Shown here: in pieces, positions 55,249 through 62,393 of the stretch
Numbering within the stretch: position 1 is the first letter of the stretch
How the letters are laid out: each line of letters starts with the position of its first letter
From: Cyclobacteriaceae bacterium
Lineage (GTDB): Bacteria > Bacteroidota > Bacteroidia > Cytophagales > Cyclobacteriaceae
Length of the DNA: 64,000 nucleotides
Direction: 5' to 3'
Assembly (NCBI GenBank): GCA_020436165.1
Contig: JAGQYI010000042.1
Location: 1-64,000 of the forward strand
Position numbers and translations under genes: made by a program
The notes under the pieces: generated by a model
What the model was told of the DNA's origin: nothing
What the model saw: the letters and a program-made list of their open reading frames with translations, nothing else
Databases searched by the model: none

Positions 55249-57620
55249 TAAAAGCTAACGTTTAGTGAAACATTGGGGGTAAACCCTAAATAATCAACTT
55301 CGGTGCGCAGGTAAGGCGTTTGATCGAAATCGTACTTGTAGTACCACACATTTTTTCGGCCATATATGTTGAAGAGTGAAATTCCAATGTCGGCCTTTGC
55401 TTTGCCAATGGGAAAACGATGATGTGCCGAAAGGTCGAGCCTGTGATAGGCAGGAAGCCTTGAGCCATTTTTGGTGCCCACACTAACAAACTGCAAATCA
55501 TCTCCATTCAACTGCTCAATTGTATAAAAGCCTTCGGGTTCGGAAAAGGGTTTGCCGGAACCAAATACAAAGTTGGCTGCAATTGACCAATCGCCAATGT
55601 CGTAGCTGCTCACCAACTTAACTTCATGCCGCTGGTCGTGTAATGCGTAAAACGGTTGCCCTTCATTTAGCTCAGGAAATGTGTGCACAATTTGCCCCAA
55701 TGTATAAGATAACCAACCTGAGAACTGCCCCGCTTTTTTCTGGATAAGGAACTCAACGCCTTTGGCGGTACCATATCCCTTAAAAAACAATTCTTCAGGA
55801 TCATAGCTTTCGCTGGAACGGTTTTGTAAAGAAAACTCAGACAACCCCTGAAGTTCCTTCCAGTAGCCTTCCACATCAAATAACCACCCATTCGTTTCGT
55901 ATGAAACTCCGGCCACATAGTGTATGGCGCTGCTTACATCCACCAGATCGCCATCAGCCAGTATCCAGAAATCACGCGACCCTTCTGTAATCGTTTCGTT
56001 GATAACACGGTTTACAAACTGATAATGTAACCCGTAGGCTGCCTTCAGTTTAATTTTGGAAGTTAACTGGTACCCAACATTCAGGCGGGGAGAATATAAA
56101 TAATCATCCGTCAATTCGTAATAGGAAGCTCTGAAGCCCGGCTCAATGGTAAGTTTGGTTGTAGGCTGCCAGGCATCCCCAGCATAAACCGATGTGTAAT
56201 ACGATTCCTGATCACTTTCCAAAATGGCTATGGTGTCATCCTGAACAGCACTGTAGTCAACCGTTGTTATGGTATGAGCAGCCCCAAAGGTGAGCTTGTG
56301 CTTTTCAGAAAGTTGTAACTCATTGTCCAGTTTTATGGAGTAATCCCTTACCCTGTTCGTTTCTTTTCCCGTTCTCCTTATTTCGTTTACCAGCGAATCC
56401 ATGGAAGGGATGGTCAGCTGAAAGACGCCATCCACATCATAATTGCTAAAATACTCTGAGCCTGCCACCAGCAAATTGCTGTACCAAACCTCATTCCATT
56501 GCCGCGACCACTTTAAAGAAGCCCCATTATTACCCCAGTCTGTCTTTTCGGTTACGTCAATAGTAACGTTGCGTGCAGGAATATTGGACCCAAAATCAAT
56601 CTCCCTCAGAAGATTTCTCGATTGATCCAGAAAATCCTTCCCACTATACGTGCTTATCGAAATCAGATCTCTGTCACCTGGTCTGAAGGATACTTTGGCG
56701 TTCCAGTCATAGAAATAGAAGTCGGGTTCAATTTCATTATAATTCAGGTTTCTGAACTGCTGGTCGTTATCTATAAACTTACCGGTAATACTCTTGTACA
56801 AATCACTCTGAATAATATCTGTGAACGATCTTCTGCCAGCCAGCAATATGGACAATTTATGGCCTATTGGTAGCTCCACCATTGCATTGGCACTGAGAAA
56901 ATTCACACCTGCGCTTCCCCCCATTTTTTCGAAGCTCCCCGTTTTGCCTGTCAGGTCAACAACACTGGAGGTACGCCCCCCGTACTTGGCCGGAAAGCCC
57001 CCCTTAAACAACTGCACATCCTTTATTGCATTGGCGTTAAAGGCACTAAAAAAACCAAAGAAGTGGTCCACCTTATACACGGTCATCCCATCCAGCAAAA
57101 CAAGGTTCTGATCCGGAGTGCCTCCACGCACAAAAAGCCCCGATGAACTTTCGTTAGTACCACTTACACCGGGCAATAATTGCAACGATCGAAAAATATC
57201 CACTTCGCCCACACTTGGCAGGGTGGTTATTTGCTTGGTCGAAAGCCTTGCCCTGCTAACTCCTTCCTGAACATCTATGTAATTACTTGCCTCTGCTTGA
57301 ATTACTACTTCACTTAACGAAGTAGAAAGTGGTTCTAAAGCAACGGTTACATTTTTACCTGCAAGCTGGTTATAGGGTGCCTCTTTAATTTTGTACCCCA
57401 CATAACTGAACTGCAAAACAGAGGTATCTGAAGGTATTCCGTACAATGTAAAAAAGCCATCTACATTGGTTGAGGTGCCCGTTCCTTTAGATTTAATTAC
57501 AATATTGGCGTAGGAAAGGGGTTCCCCGGATCCTTCTTCCACAACTTTTCCTCCTAAGGTGAGTTGTGCCTTACCCAGGGTAGAAATCAGTAAGAAGAGA
57601 AGAAGCCAGCTGTAGCGCAT
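55248..57620 (-). CDS. TonB-dependent receptor with carboxypeptidase-like N-terminal domain
   Basis: 790 residues. Order: signal peptide (MRYSWLLLFLLISTLGKAQ), carboxypeptidase-regulatory-like domain (LTLGGKVVEEGSGEPLSYANIVIKSKGTGTSTNVDGFFTLYGIPSDT, residues 20-95), plug domain (SRARLSTKQITTLPSVGEVDIFRSLQLLPGVSGTNESSSGLFVRGGTPDQNLVLLDGMTVY), then a beta-barrel ending in the aromatic LNVSF typical of outer-membrane insertion. Its cargo is unknown. It leads the operon with the DUF4249 lipoprotein and has no SusD partner, so it is not a classical polysaccharide system. Confidence 0.94.
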   Translation of the reverse strand: MRYSWLLLFLLISTLGKAQLTLGGKVVEEGSGEPLSYANIVIKSKGTGTSTNVDGFFTLYGIPSDTSVLQFSYVGYKIKEAPYNQLAGKNVTVALEPLSTSLSEVVIQAEASNYIDVQEGVSRARLSTKQITTLPSVGEVDIFRSLQLLPGVSGTNESSSGLFVRGGTPDQNLVLLDGMTVYKVDHFFGFFSAFNANAIKDVQLFKGGFPAKYGGRTSSVVDLTGKTGSFEKMGGSAGVNFLSANAMVELPIGHKLSILLAGRRSFTDIIQSDLYKSITGKFIDNDQQFRNLNYNEIEPDFYFYDWNAKVSFRPGDRDLISISTYSGKDFLDQSRNLLREIDFGSNIPARNVTIDVTEKTDWGNNGASLKWSRQWNEVWYSNLLVAGSEYFSNYDVDGVFQLTIPSMDSLVNEIRRTGKETNRVRDYSIKLDNELQLSEKHKLTFGAAHTITTVDYSAVQDDTIAILESDQESYYTSVYAGDAWQPTTKLTIEPGFRASYYELTDDYLYSPRLNVGYQLTSKIKLKAAYGLHYQFVNRVINETITEGSRDFWILADGDLVDVSSAIHYVAGVSYETNGWLFDVEGYWKELQGLSEFSLQNRSSESYDPEELFFKGYGTAKGVEFLIQKKAGQFSGWLSYTLGQIVHTFPELNEGQPFYALHDQRHEVKLVSSYDIGDWSIAANFVFGSGKPFSEPEGFYTIEQLNGDDLQFVSVGTKNGSRLPAYHRLDLSAHHRFPIGKAKADIGISLFNIYGRKNVWYYKYDFDQTPYLRTEVDYLGFTPNVSLNVSF

Positions 57621-57926
57621 TTCCTAAAAATAGAAAATTGAAATTAAAGTGTTTTGTTTTTCATGGCCTGCCACCTGATTTAACCAAAAAGTAACCTACA
57701 TCAAGGCAGTAGATGCTTTAGAAATTTGAGACCGATCGTTGAAATATAAGGGAATACTCTTGCATAATTTGGGTGAAATAATGATTAATTTCGTGCACTT
57801 TTAACCTCTCTGCCTATGAAAAAACAAAGTGCGTAAATGCCCGAAAATGTGTCTATCTGTTTTGGGAAAACACGAAATGATACGCTTTAAGTAATTCATT
57901 TAAATTTTATTCTCATACATACTAAG
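57621..57926. other. 306-bp intergenic region without gene
   Basis: Between the divergent TonB receptor and the gene at 57927. No ORF of support is seen. 57835-57852 (AAATGCCCGAAAATGTGT) matches 16 of 18 bases of 11357-11374 (AAATGCCAGAAAATGCGT), which lies upstream of the HTH regulator gene. No convincing TAnnTTTG promoter was found. Confidence 0.6.
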
Positions 57927-58268
57927 ATGAAAAAGACATTTTCAATACTAATTGCATTATTCATTACCCTTTCTGCTTTGGCGATCAACCATGTTCCAAA
58001 AACCACTCAGGACAAAAAAGTGGTTGCCACGTACACCGAGTTCACAGACAATGGTCAGTTTATGTTTACCGATGCCGACAAAAAACAACTGTTTTTTGAT
58101 GAGGTTTCCGAAGATGTAAATGTGGATTTATACGATGATGCTAACCTGGGCAAAAAATACACCATAACCTGGGTAGAAGAAGAAATGGATGTATATGATA
58201 GCGAAGGCGATCCAACCGGTGAAAAACAGCTTTACAAACGCATCACCTCATTGGTTGAGGTGAAGTAA
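57927..58268 (+). CDS. Small secreted protein, unknown function
   Basis: 113 residues with a signal peptide (MKKTFSILIALFITLSALAIN). The mature 90 residues are acidic, rich in Asp and Glu, with strand-like segments (ATYTEFTDNGQFMFTDADKKQLFFDEVSEDVNVDLYDD, TITWVEEEMDVYDSEGDPTGE). No family is recognised. A bidirectional terminator lies 26 bp downstream (58294-58322), which it shares with the tRNA-Ser copy. Confidence 0.75.
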   Translation: MKKTFSILIALFITLSALAINHVPKTTQDKKVVATYTEFTDNGQFMFTDADKKQLFFDEVSEDVNVDLYDDANLGKKYTITWVEEEMDVYDSEGDPTGEKQLYKRITSLVEVK

Positions 58269-58293
58269 CCTTTTACTAAAGTCATAAAAAATG

Positions 58294-58322
58294 AAAGCCC
58301 TTGATTTCTCAAGGGCTTTTTT
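58294..58322. terminator. Terminator, first copy
   Basis: An 11-bp perfect stem, AAAGCCCTTGA with its complement (58294-58304, 58309-58319), loop TTTC, T-run. The same sequence reappears at 58876-58904 next to the intact tRNA-Ser, so it was copied along with the tRNA. Confidence 0.85.
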
Positions 58323-58323
58323 G

Positions 58324-58475
58324 CAGAGAGTGCACCAAAGGGATGCCTACGGCAAGGGATTCCTCCGTAGGAGTCCCTATGGGAGAACCCCCAGTACCTT
58401 GCGGTACAATGGTTTTTCCCGTTGGGATCCCAATGGGGCAAGACCACCGCGATCGACCACTCCGCCAAAGCTCTA
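58324..58475 (-). repeat. Full-length but disrupted tRNA-Ser copy (A)
   Basis: It aligns along its whole length with the intact tRNA-Ser at 58906-58990, except for three insertions of exactly 22 nt (58333-58354, 58363-58384, 58417-58438) in the 3' acceptor junction, T-arm and anticodon. There are also a few substitutions, including changes in the acceptor. It cannot fold as a tRNA. The 5' end shares 2-3 bases with the stop codon of the GIY-YIG gene. Confidence 0.85.
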
Positions 58476-58721
58476 TTTCTTTATGATTCCTGAATCTCTC
58501 AGGTAATTATATCCATCAATAGTTTTAAAAAACATTTCTCTTCGATACGCCTGAGACTTTGTCTCAAATTCTTCGAAGTAGTAAAGCTTCCAGGGTCTTC
58601 TTGCTTTTGTTGACCTAACCTTACCCGCATTATGCGATTTGAGGCGTTGTTCAACATCTTTTGAATGACCATAATAAAATGAACCATCTTTTAAGCTTTG
58701 CAAGATGTATGTCTTAAACAT
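58473..58721 (-). CDS. GIY-YIG nuclease-like protein between two tRNA-Ser copies
   Basis: 82 residues, single GIY-YIG domain: YILQSLKDGSFYYGHS (GIY and YIG-like strands), KDVEQRLKSHNAGKVRSTKARRPW with the active-site Arg, and the EEFETKSQAYRREMFFKT region with the catalytic Glu. It is closest in form to the small stand-alone GIY-YIG proteins of Bacteroidota. It has no linker or DNA-binding extension. It is preceded by hairpin 58729-58748 and a 5' tRNA-Ser fragment, and followed at once by copy A. The gene is probably intact. Confidence 0.87.
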   Translation of the reverse strand: MFKTYILQSLKDGSFYYGHSKDVEQRLKSHNAGKVRSTKARRPWKLYYFEEFETKSQAYRREMFFKTIDGYNYLRDSGIIKK

Positions 58722-58728
58722 GTTATAA

Positions 58729-58748
58729 GAAACAAACTTTTTTGTTTC
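58729..58748 (-). repeat. Hairpin between tRNA fragment B and the GIY-YIG gene
   Basis: GAAACAAA pairs with TTTGTTTC around a 4-nt loop. An identical hairpin lies at 59062-59081 beside copy C, so it belongs to the repeated element. It could act as a terminator for RNA of the broken tRNA. Confidence 0.65.
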
Positions 58749-58757
58749 GTTCCAAGT

Positions 58758-58835
58758 CGGTACAATGGTTTTTCACGTTAAGATCCCGATGGGGCAAGAC
58801 CACCGTCCTGATAATTATCGGGAACCGCTCCGCTC
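58758..58835 (-). repeat. Broken 5' part of tRNA-Ser (B)
   Basis: Minus-strand reading from the D-arm (GCGGAG at 58833-58828) to the variable arm (CCATTGTACCG, ending 58758), where it stops. The same 22-nt insert sits in the anticodon (58773-58794) as in A and C, and an 18-nt palindrome (58806-58823) in the D-arm as in C. The acceptor end is lost. Confidence 0.8.
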
Positions 58836-58875
58836 TTATCCATAGAAGTTCTGTCCCTGAGACCTGTAAAAAACA

Positions 58876-58904
58876 AAAGCCCTTGATTTCTCAAGGGCTT
58901 TTTT
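58876..58904. terminator. Terminator after tRNA-Ser, second copy
   Basis: Stem AAAGCCCTTGA with its complement (58876-58886, 58891-58901), loop TTTC; in minus-strand direction a T-rich run follows. Nearly the same as 58294-58322. Confidence 0.85.
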
Positions 58905-58905
58905 G

Positions 58906-58990
58906 CAGAGAGTGAGGGATTCGAACCCCCGGTACCTTGCGGTACAATGGTTTTCAAGACCACCGCGATCGACCACTCCGCCAACTCTCT
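58906..58990 (-). tRNA. tRNA-Ser (UGA)
   Basis: An 85-nt type II tRNA. The acceptor AGAGAGT pairs fully with ACTCTCT and the discriminator is G. The anticodon stem GTGGT/ACCAT closes loop CTTGAAA with anticodon UGA. A long variable arm is made from TACCG and CGGTA around GCAA-type loop bases, as required for Ser. The T-arm is GGGGG-TTCGAAT-CCCTC-like. CCA is not encoded. All features of a functional tRNA are present, in contrast to copies A, B and C. Confidence 0.93.
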
Positions 58991-59054
58991 ATTTCTTTAT
59001 GATTTCTGAATTATTCAGGAATCATATCTTATAAAAGATTTAAGTCTTAATCAT
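58989..59054 (-). pseudogene. Internally deleted remnant of a GIY-YIG gene
   Basis: It begins ATG-ATT-AAG-ACT-TAA-ATC-TT, matching the start of the intact GIY-YIG gene (ATG-TTT-AAG-ACA-TAC-ATC-TT) with a stop in place of Tyr. It ends with ATTCAGAAATCATAAAGAAA and a TAG, matching the end of the intact gene. Most of the middle is deleted. Its stop overlaps the first two bases of tRNA-Ser, just as the intact gene overlaps copy A. Confidence 0.78.
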
Positions 59055-59061
59055 ATTTCAA

Positions 59062-59081
59062 GAAACAAACTTTTTTGTTTC
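59062..59081 (-). repeat. Hairpin beside tRNA fragment C
   Basis: Same hairpin as 58729-58748 (GAAACAAA/TTTGTTTC), loop of four T-rich bases. Confidence 0.62.
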
Positions 59082-59090
59082 GCTGCAAGT

Positions 59091-59195
59091 CGGTACAATG
59101 GTTTTTCCCGTTAGGATTCCGATGGGGCAAGACCACCGTCCTGATAATTATCGGGAACCACTCCGCTCCGTAGGAGTCTCACGGACCAACTCTCT
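59091..59195 (-). repeat. Broken 5' part of tRNA-Ser (C), with the original promoter
   Basis: Starts AGAGAGTTG at 59195 like the true tRNA and ends at the variable arm (TTGTACCG, 59091). It has three inserts: 59167-59186 (20 nt, after the acceptor), 59139-59156 (18 nt, D-arm) and 59106-59127 (22 nt, in the anticodon). A complete promoter at 59213-59242 lies 17 bp in front of it, so this is probably the original tRNA locus. Confidence 0.82.
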
Positions 59196-59212
59196 GTTTT
59201 CGTAACGGAGTG

Positions 59213-59242
59213 CAAATGTAGCTGTTATAAAATTTCCTGCAA
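59213..59242 (-). promoter_or_regulatory. tRNA-Ser locus promoter (TTG-N19-TACATTTG)
   Basis: On the minus strand, TTG (59240-59242), exactly 19 bp, then TACATTTG (59213-59220). It is directly in front of tRNA fragment C and is the only good promoter seen for the intact tRNA-Ser 220 bp further on. Confidence 0.8.
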
Positions 59243-59260
59243 ACGGGAAGCTCAAAAAAA

Positions 59261-60238
59261 TTAGTGCTCTTCCAGCATTGGATGATTTCTTTTGTCTTTA
59301 GTAAGCTGTACCGCATGATGTACACTGGCATTTATCTCGTAACATACCAAGAGGATTATGGCCAAAAGCATGAACCAAACCATAATAGCCAGCATTACCC
59401 CTATTGAGCCGTATAGCTTATTATAGGTTCCAAATTTTGAGATGTAAAACGAGAAAACATAAGAAACGCTAAGTGAAAGCACCGTTGCAGAAACTGAACC
59501 ATATGAGAAAAAAGCCCAGTTTTGATGTACTTCAGAGCCAAAATAGAACAGAGAAGAGATAGCGATTAGAAACGCAATAAAAAGTACTAAAAGCCTTACA
59601 AAATACGCCAGGTAGATTACATAACTGTCAATATCAAAGAAAGAAATCTTCACCAGGTAATCAATAACCACCTGACCTCCCACCAAAAGCAGAATAGCCA
59701 AAACCAGCACAAACGCCATGTTAAAGGTTAGTCCTAGCGCAACTAATCTTTTTTGAAGGTAACTTCTCTTTTTAATGGTTTGATACCGACTATTAAAAGC
59801 CGTCATTAAGCTCATTGTTCCGTTGGTTGATAGCAACAAGGATAAAAAGGCTCCCAATGTTAAAAGTCCTCCCCGCGAATGGCTCACAATATCCTCAACA
59901 GTTGACTCCACGGTATCAAACATGTTGGGCGGCATTAGTGTTCCAATAAACTCCATAATGGAATCGCTGGTGACAGAAGGAATAAAGTTGTGAATGAAAG
60001 GAATAAGCGTGAACAGAAAAATAACACCGGGAAAAACCGCCATTGTAAAGCTAAATGCCACTGCATTTGCCCTGTCCAAAATATCGTCCCTCTGTACTTT
60101 TTGAATAAAAGTCTTGATGAGGAAATACAGTGAAATCTTATCTCCTCTAAATCGTATTCCTTTAAGCAAAAGAATAACCCTGTCTACCAGAGGGTGTTCT
60201 TTCACATATTTAACAAGCCGATCTTTACTTAACTTCAT
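59261..60238 (-). CDS. YihY/BrkB family membrane protein
   Basis: 325 residues with about six membrane segments and a cytoplasmic N-terminus. The family core is visible: AVAFSFTMAVFPGVIFLFTLIPF, TLGAFLSLLLSTNGTMSLMTAFNSRY, and FGTYNKLYGSIGVMLAIMVWFMLLAIILLVCYEINA. Once annotated as ribonuclease BN or BrkB, the function of the family is not known. It overlaps the thioesterase gene by 14 bp. Confidence 0.9.
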   Translation of the reverse strand: MKLSKDRLVKYVKEHPLVDRVILLLKGIRFRGDKISLYFLIKTFIQKVQRDDILDRANAVAFSFTMAVFPGVIFLFTLIPFIHNFIPSVTSDSIMEFIGTLMPPNMFDTVESTVEDIVSHSRGGLLTLGAFLSLLLSTNGTMSLMTAFNSRYQTIKKRSYLQKRLVALGLTFNMAFVLVLAILLLVGGQVVIDYLVKISFFDIDSYVIYLAYFVRLLVLFIAFLIAISSLFYFGSEVHQNWAFFSYGSVSATVLSLSVSYVFSFYISKFGTYNKLYGSIGVMLAIMVWFMLLAIILLVCYEINASVHHAVQLTKDKRNHPMLEEH

Positions 60239-60635
60239 AAAACGGTTTCAGTAAATCGATCATTTTTCCCGGTGCCCTCACAGGGCGCCCAGTTTCCATA
60301 TTCACGAATGCAAGGGTTGTGTTTCCTTCATGTATAAGAACATCACCCAAAAACAATTTGTATTCAAAGGTAATTCTGGATGTTGGTAACGAAGGTATAT
60401 TAATCTGCATTCGTATCAGATCATCGTATTTTGCCGGTTTAATAAACCTGGAGTTGCTTTCCAGCACCGGCATCATTATACCCGATTCTTCCAAAGAACG
60501 ATACGACATGCCAAGGCTGCGCAATGCTTCTACCCGGCCCACCTCATAATAGGCAGCGTAGTTACCGTAGTACACATAGCCCATTTGGTCTGTTTCCGAA
60601 TAGCGAACCCGAACTTCCGTTTCTTTAGAATACAT
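60225..60635 (-). CDS. Acyl-CoA thioesterase (YbgC/4HBT family)
   Basis: 136 residues with a hotdog fold: RVRYSETDQMGYVYYGNYAAYYEVGRVEALRSLG contains the catalytic Asp (ETDQMGYVYY), and the following strands end in FVNMETGRP. It probably hydrolyses short or medium acyl-CoA; the exact substrate is not predictable. YbgC-like proteins are often linked to the Tol-Pal system, which is not seen here. It overlaps yihY/brkB at its 3' end. Confidence 0.92.
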   Translation of the reverse strand: MYSKETEVRVRYSETDQMGYVYYGNYAAYYEVGRVEALRSLGMSYRSLEESGIMMPVLESNSRFIKPAKYDDLIRMQINIPSLPTSRITFEYKLFLGDVLIHEGNTTLAFVNMETGRPVRAPGKMIDLLKPFYEVK

Positions 60636-60637
60636 CG

Positions 60638-61690
60638 CTACTGTTGATTTTGCATTCTGGCCTTTCTCATTTCTATGGACAAAGCCCTTTGATACTTCCT
60701 CGCATTACTGTTATGCTGTGCAAGGCTTGAGGTAAAATTATGATATCCTGAAAAATCCTCTTTAGCACACATATAAATATACTCATGCTTTTGATAATTC
60801 AGAACCGCATCGATGGATTGGATGCTTGGCATATTGATTGGGCCGGGGGGTAATCCTTTGTGTTTGTATGTATTATAGGGCGAATCTACTTCCTTGTGTT
60901 CGTTTAGCACTCTTTTTAAACCAAAATCACCGGAAGCAAATACCAACGTAGGATCTGCCTGTAACGGAATGCCTCTTTTAAGTCGGTTTAAGTACAGGCC
61001 TGCAATTACAGGTGCCTCATCCTCTTTAACACTTTCTGCCTGAACAATAGAAGCCAAAGTGCTTACTTGCTTAGGAGTAAGTCCAATTGCTTTTGCTTTG
61101 TCCAATCGTTCCTGATCCCAGAAATTATGGTACTCCTTATTCATTCGCTTGAGCAAACCTTCTGCACTAATGGTATAGTACACCTGGTAGGTGTTGGGTA
61201 TAAACATGCCAATAATGGTTTCTTTGGTAAATCCGTCCGGATTATTGTCTATATAAACATTCACCGCCTCTCTGAACTGCTCAGGTGTAATGGCTATGTT
61301 TCGGGTTATTGGCTCGGCAATATCGTTAATGGTACGACCATAGGTAAAGGTAACGTATGTAGGAATCTGTGTGCCCGCACGCAACATTCGGATGGCGGCC
61401 ACATTGGTCATATCCGGCTGTATTTCGTATATACCTGGCTTAACGGCAGTAGTATAATCCATTAGCTTTGCCAAAAAACTAAAGGATACCACATCCTGAA
61501 CAATATCATACTTGTACAGGGAGTCGCGTACTGAGTCGAACGTTCCACCTTCGGGGATTACCAGAAAGGTTTTTTCCTTTCCTACCTGCAGGTTAGGGTA
61601 GTAAATGATTTGATAGGCATAAAAACTAAAAGAGGACAATAATACAGACGATAAAACAAGCAATGCCCAAACCGTTTTTTTATTCCACAT
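60638..61690 (-). CDS. mltG: Endolytic peptidoglycan transglycosylase
   Basis: Cleaves nascent glycan chains and so sets their length. 350 residues: one N-terminal membrane anchor (about 6-27), a LysM-like region (VGKEKTFLVIPEGGTFDSVRDSLYKYDIV), and the YceG/MltG catalytic domain with IVQAESVKEDEAPVIAGLYLNRLKRGIPLQADPTLVFA (catalytic Glu) and NTYKHKGLPPGPINMPS. It lies 3 bp upstream of the thioesterase gene. Confidence 0.95.
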   Translation of the reverse strand: MWNKKTVWALLVLSSVLLSSFSFYAYQIIYYPNLQVGKEKTFLVIPEGGTFDSVRDSLYKYDIVQDVVSFSFLAKLMDYTTAVKPGIYEIQPDMTNVAAIRMLRAGTQIPTYVTFTYGRTINDIAEPITRNIAITPEQFREAVNVYIDNNPDGFTKETIIGMFIPNTYQVYYTISAEGLLKRMNKEYHNFWDQERLDKAKAIGLTPKQVSTLASIVQAESVKEDEAPVIAGLYLNRLKRGIPLQADPTLVFASGDFGLKRVLNEHKEVDSPYNTYKHKGLPPGPINMPSIQSIDAVLNYQKHEYIYMCAKEDFSGYHNFTSSLAQHNSNARKYQRALSIEMRKARMQNQQ

Positions 61691-61710
61691 AAGATTGTGC
61701 TAATTTGACT

Positions 61711-61718
61711 TACGTTTG
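61711..61718 (+). promoter_or_regulatory. Putative -7 element before the Sua5/YrdC gene
   Basis: TACGTTTG matches TAnnTTTG, 45 bp before the start at 61764. No -33 element at the right distance. Confidence 0.35.
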
Positions 61719-61763
61719 CAAAGTTGCAGATTAGAATGCCATTTTTATAATGATTTTAAACTT

Positions 61764-62390
61764 ATGAAGGCACAATACCTAAAAACGCACCCCGAAACTC
61801 CCGAACAAAGGAAGATAAATAACGTTGTTCAAGTGCTTAAAAATGGCGGAATAATCATTTATCCAACCGACACCATTTACGGAATCGGGTGCGATCTTTT
61901 TAACCGAAAGGCGGTTAGCCGGTTGGTTCAGATTCTGGGTATTCGTTCAAAAGACTTAAATCTATCATTTATCTGTTCCGATATTAGCCAGATTTCAGAG
62001 TATACCCGTCAATTGCCCAGCAATGTATTTAAAGTGCTCAAAAAAGCACTTCCGGGCCCGTATACCTTTATTCTTCCCTCGAGCAGCAAAGTGCCCAAAC
62101 TATTGGAAGTAAACAAAACCACCGTGGGTATTCGCGTTCCTGATAATCAAATACCCCTGAGTATTGTTGAAACCCTCGGCAATCCCATTATTTCTGCCTC
62201 CATTAAAGATGAGGACTATGTGGTAGAGTACACTACCGATCCCAGCCTTATCTACGAGCGATTCTCGCACCTTGTAGATGTGGTAATTGATGGCGGATAT
62301 GGCAGAAACACTGCTTCTACCATTCTTGATTGCACGGGAGAAGAAATAGAGGTAGTTCGTGAAGGAGCAGGAGATTTGTCCGTTTTGTGA
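61764..62390 (+). CDS. L-threonylcarbamoyladenylate synthase (Sua5/YrdC/YciO family)
   Basis: Makes threonylcarbamoyl-AMP for the t6A37 modification of ANN-decoding tRNAs. Start at 61764 (MKAQYLKTHPETPEQRKINN); the upstream extension lacks similarity. 208 residues. It has the YrdC fold: GGIIIYPTDTIYGIGCDLFN (ATP-binding), KRxxxL-like RSKDLNLSFIC, PGPYTFILPSS, VGIRVPD, and the C-terminal STILDCTG. The YciO branch cannot be ruled out. Confidence 0.9.
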   Translation: MKAQYLKTHPETPEQRKINNVVQVLKNGGIIIYPTDTIYGIGCDLFNRKAVSRLVQILGIRSKDLNLSFICSDISQISEYTRQLPSNVFKVLKKALPGPYTFILPSSSKVPKLLEVNKTTVGIRVPDNQIPLSIVETLGNPIISASIKDEDYVVEYTTDPSLIYERFSHLVDVVIDGGYGRNTASTILDCTGEEIEVVREGAGDLSVL

Positions 62391-62393
62391 AAA

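Noticed and set aside
58232-58468. Minus-strand frame beginning [10 protein letters not shown] in the tRNA-Ser copy A
   Set aside because: It is a translation through a tRNA-derived sequence and its inserts; the same false start occurs in the intact tRNA.
58291-58506. Plus-strand frame over the terminator and tRNA copy A
   Set aside because: It is antisense to the tRNA copy and has no protein-like character.
58778-58984. Minus-strand frame beginning [10 protein letters not shown] across the intact tRNA-Ser
   Set aside because: It reads through the tRNA, the terminator and fragment B; a tRNA is the real feature.
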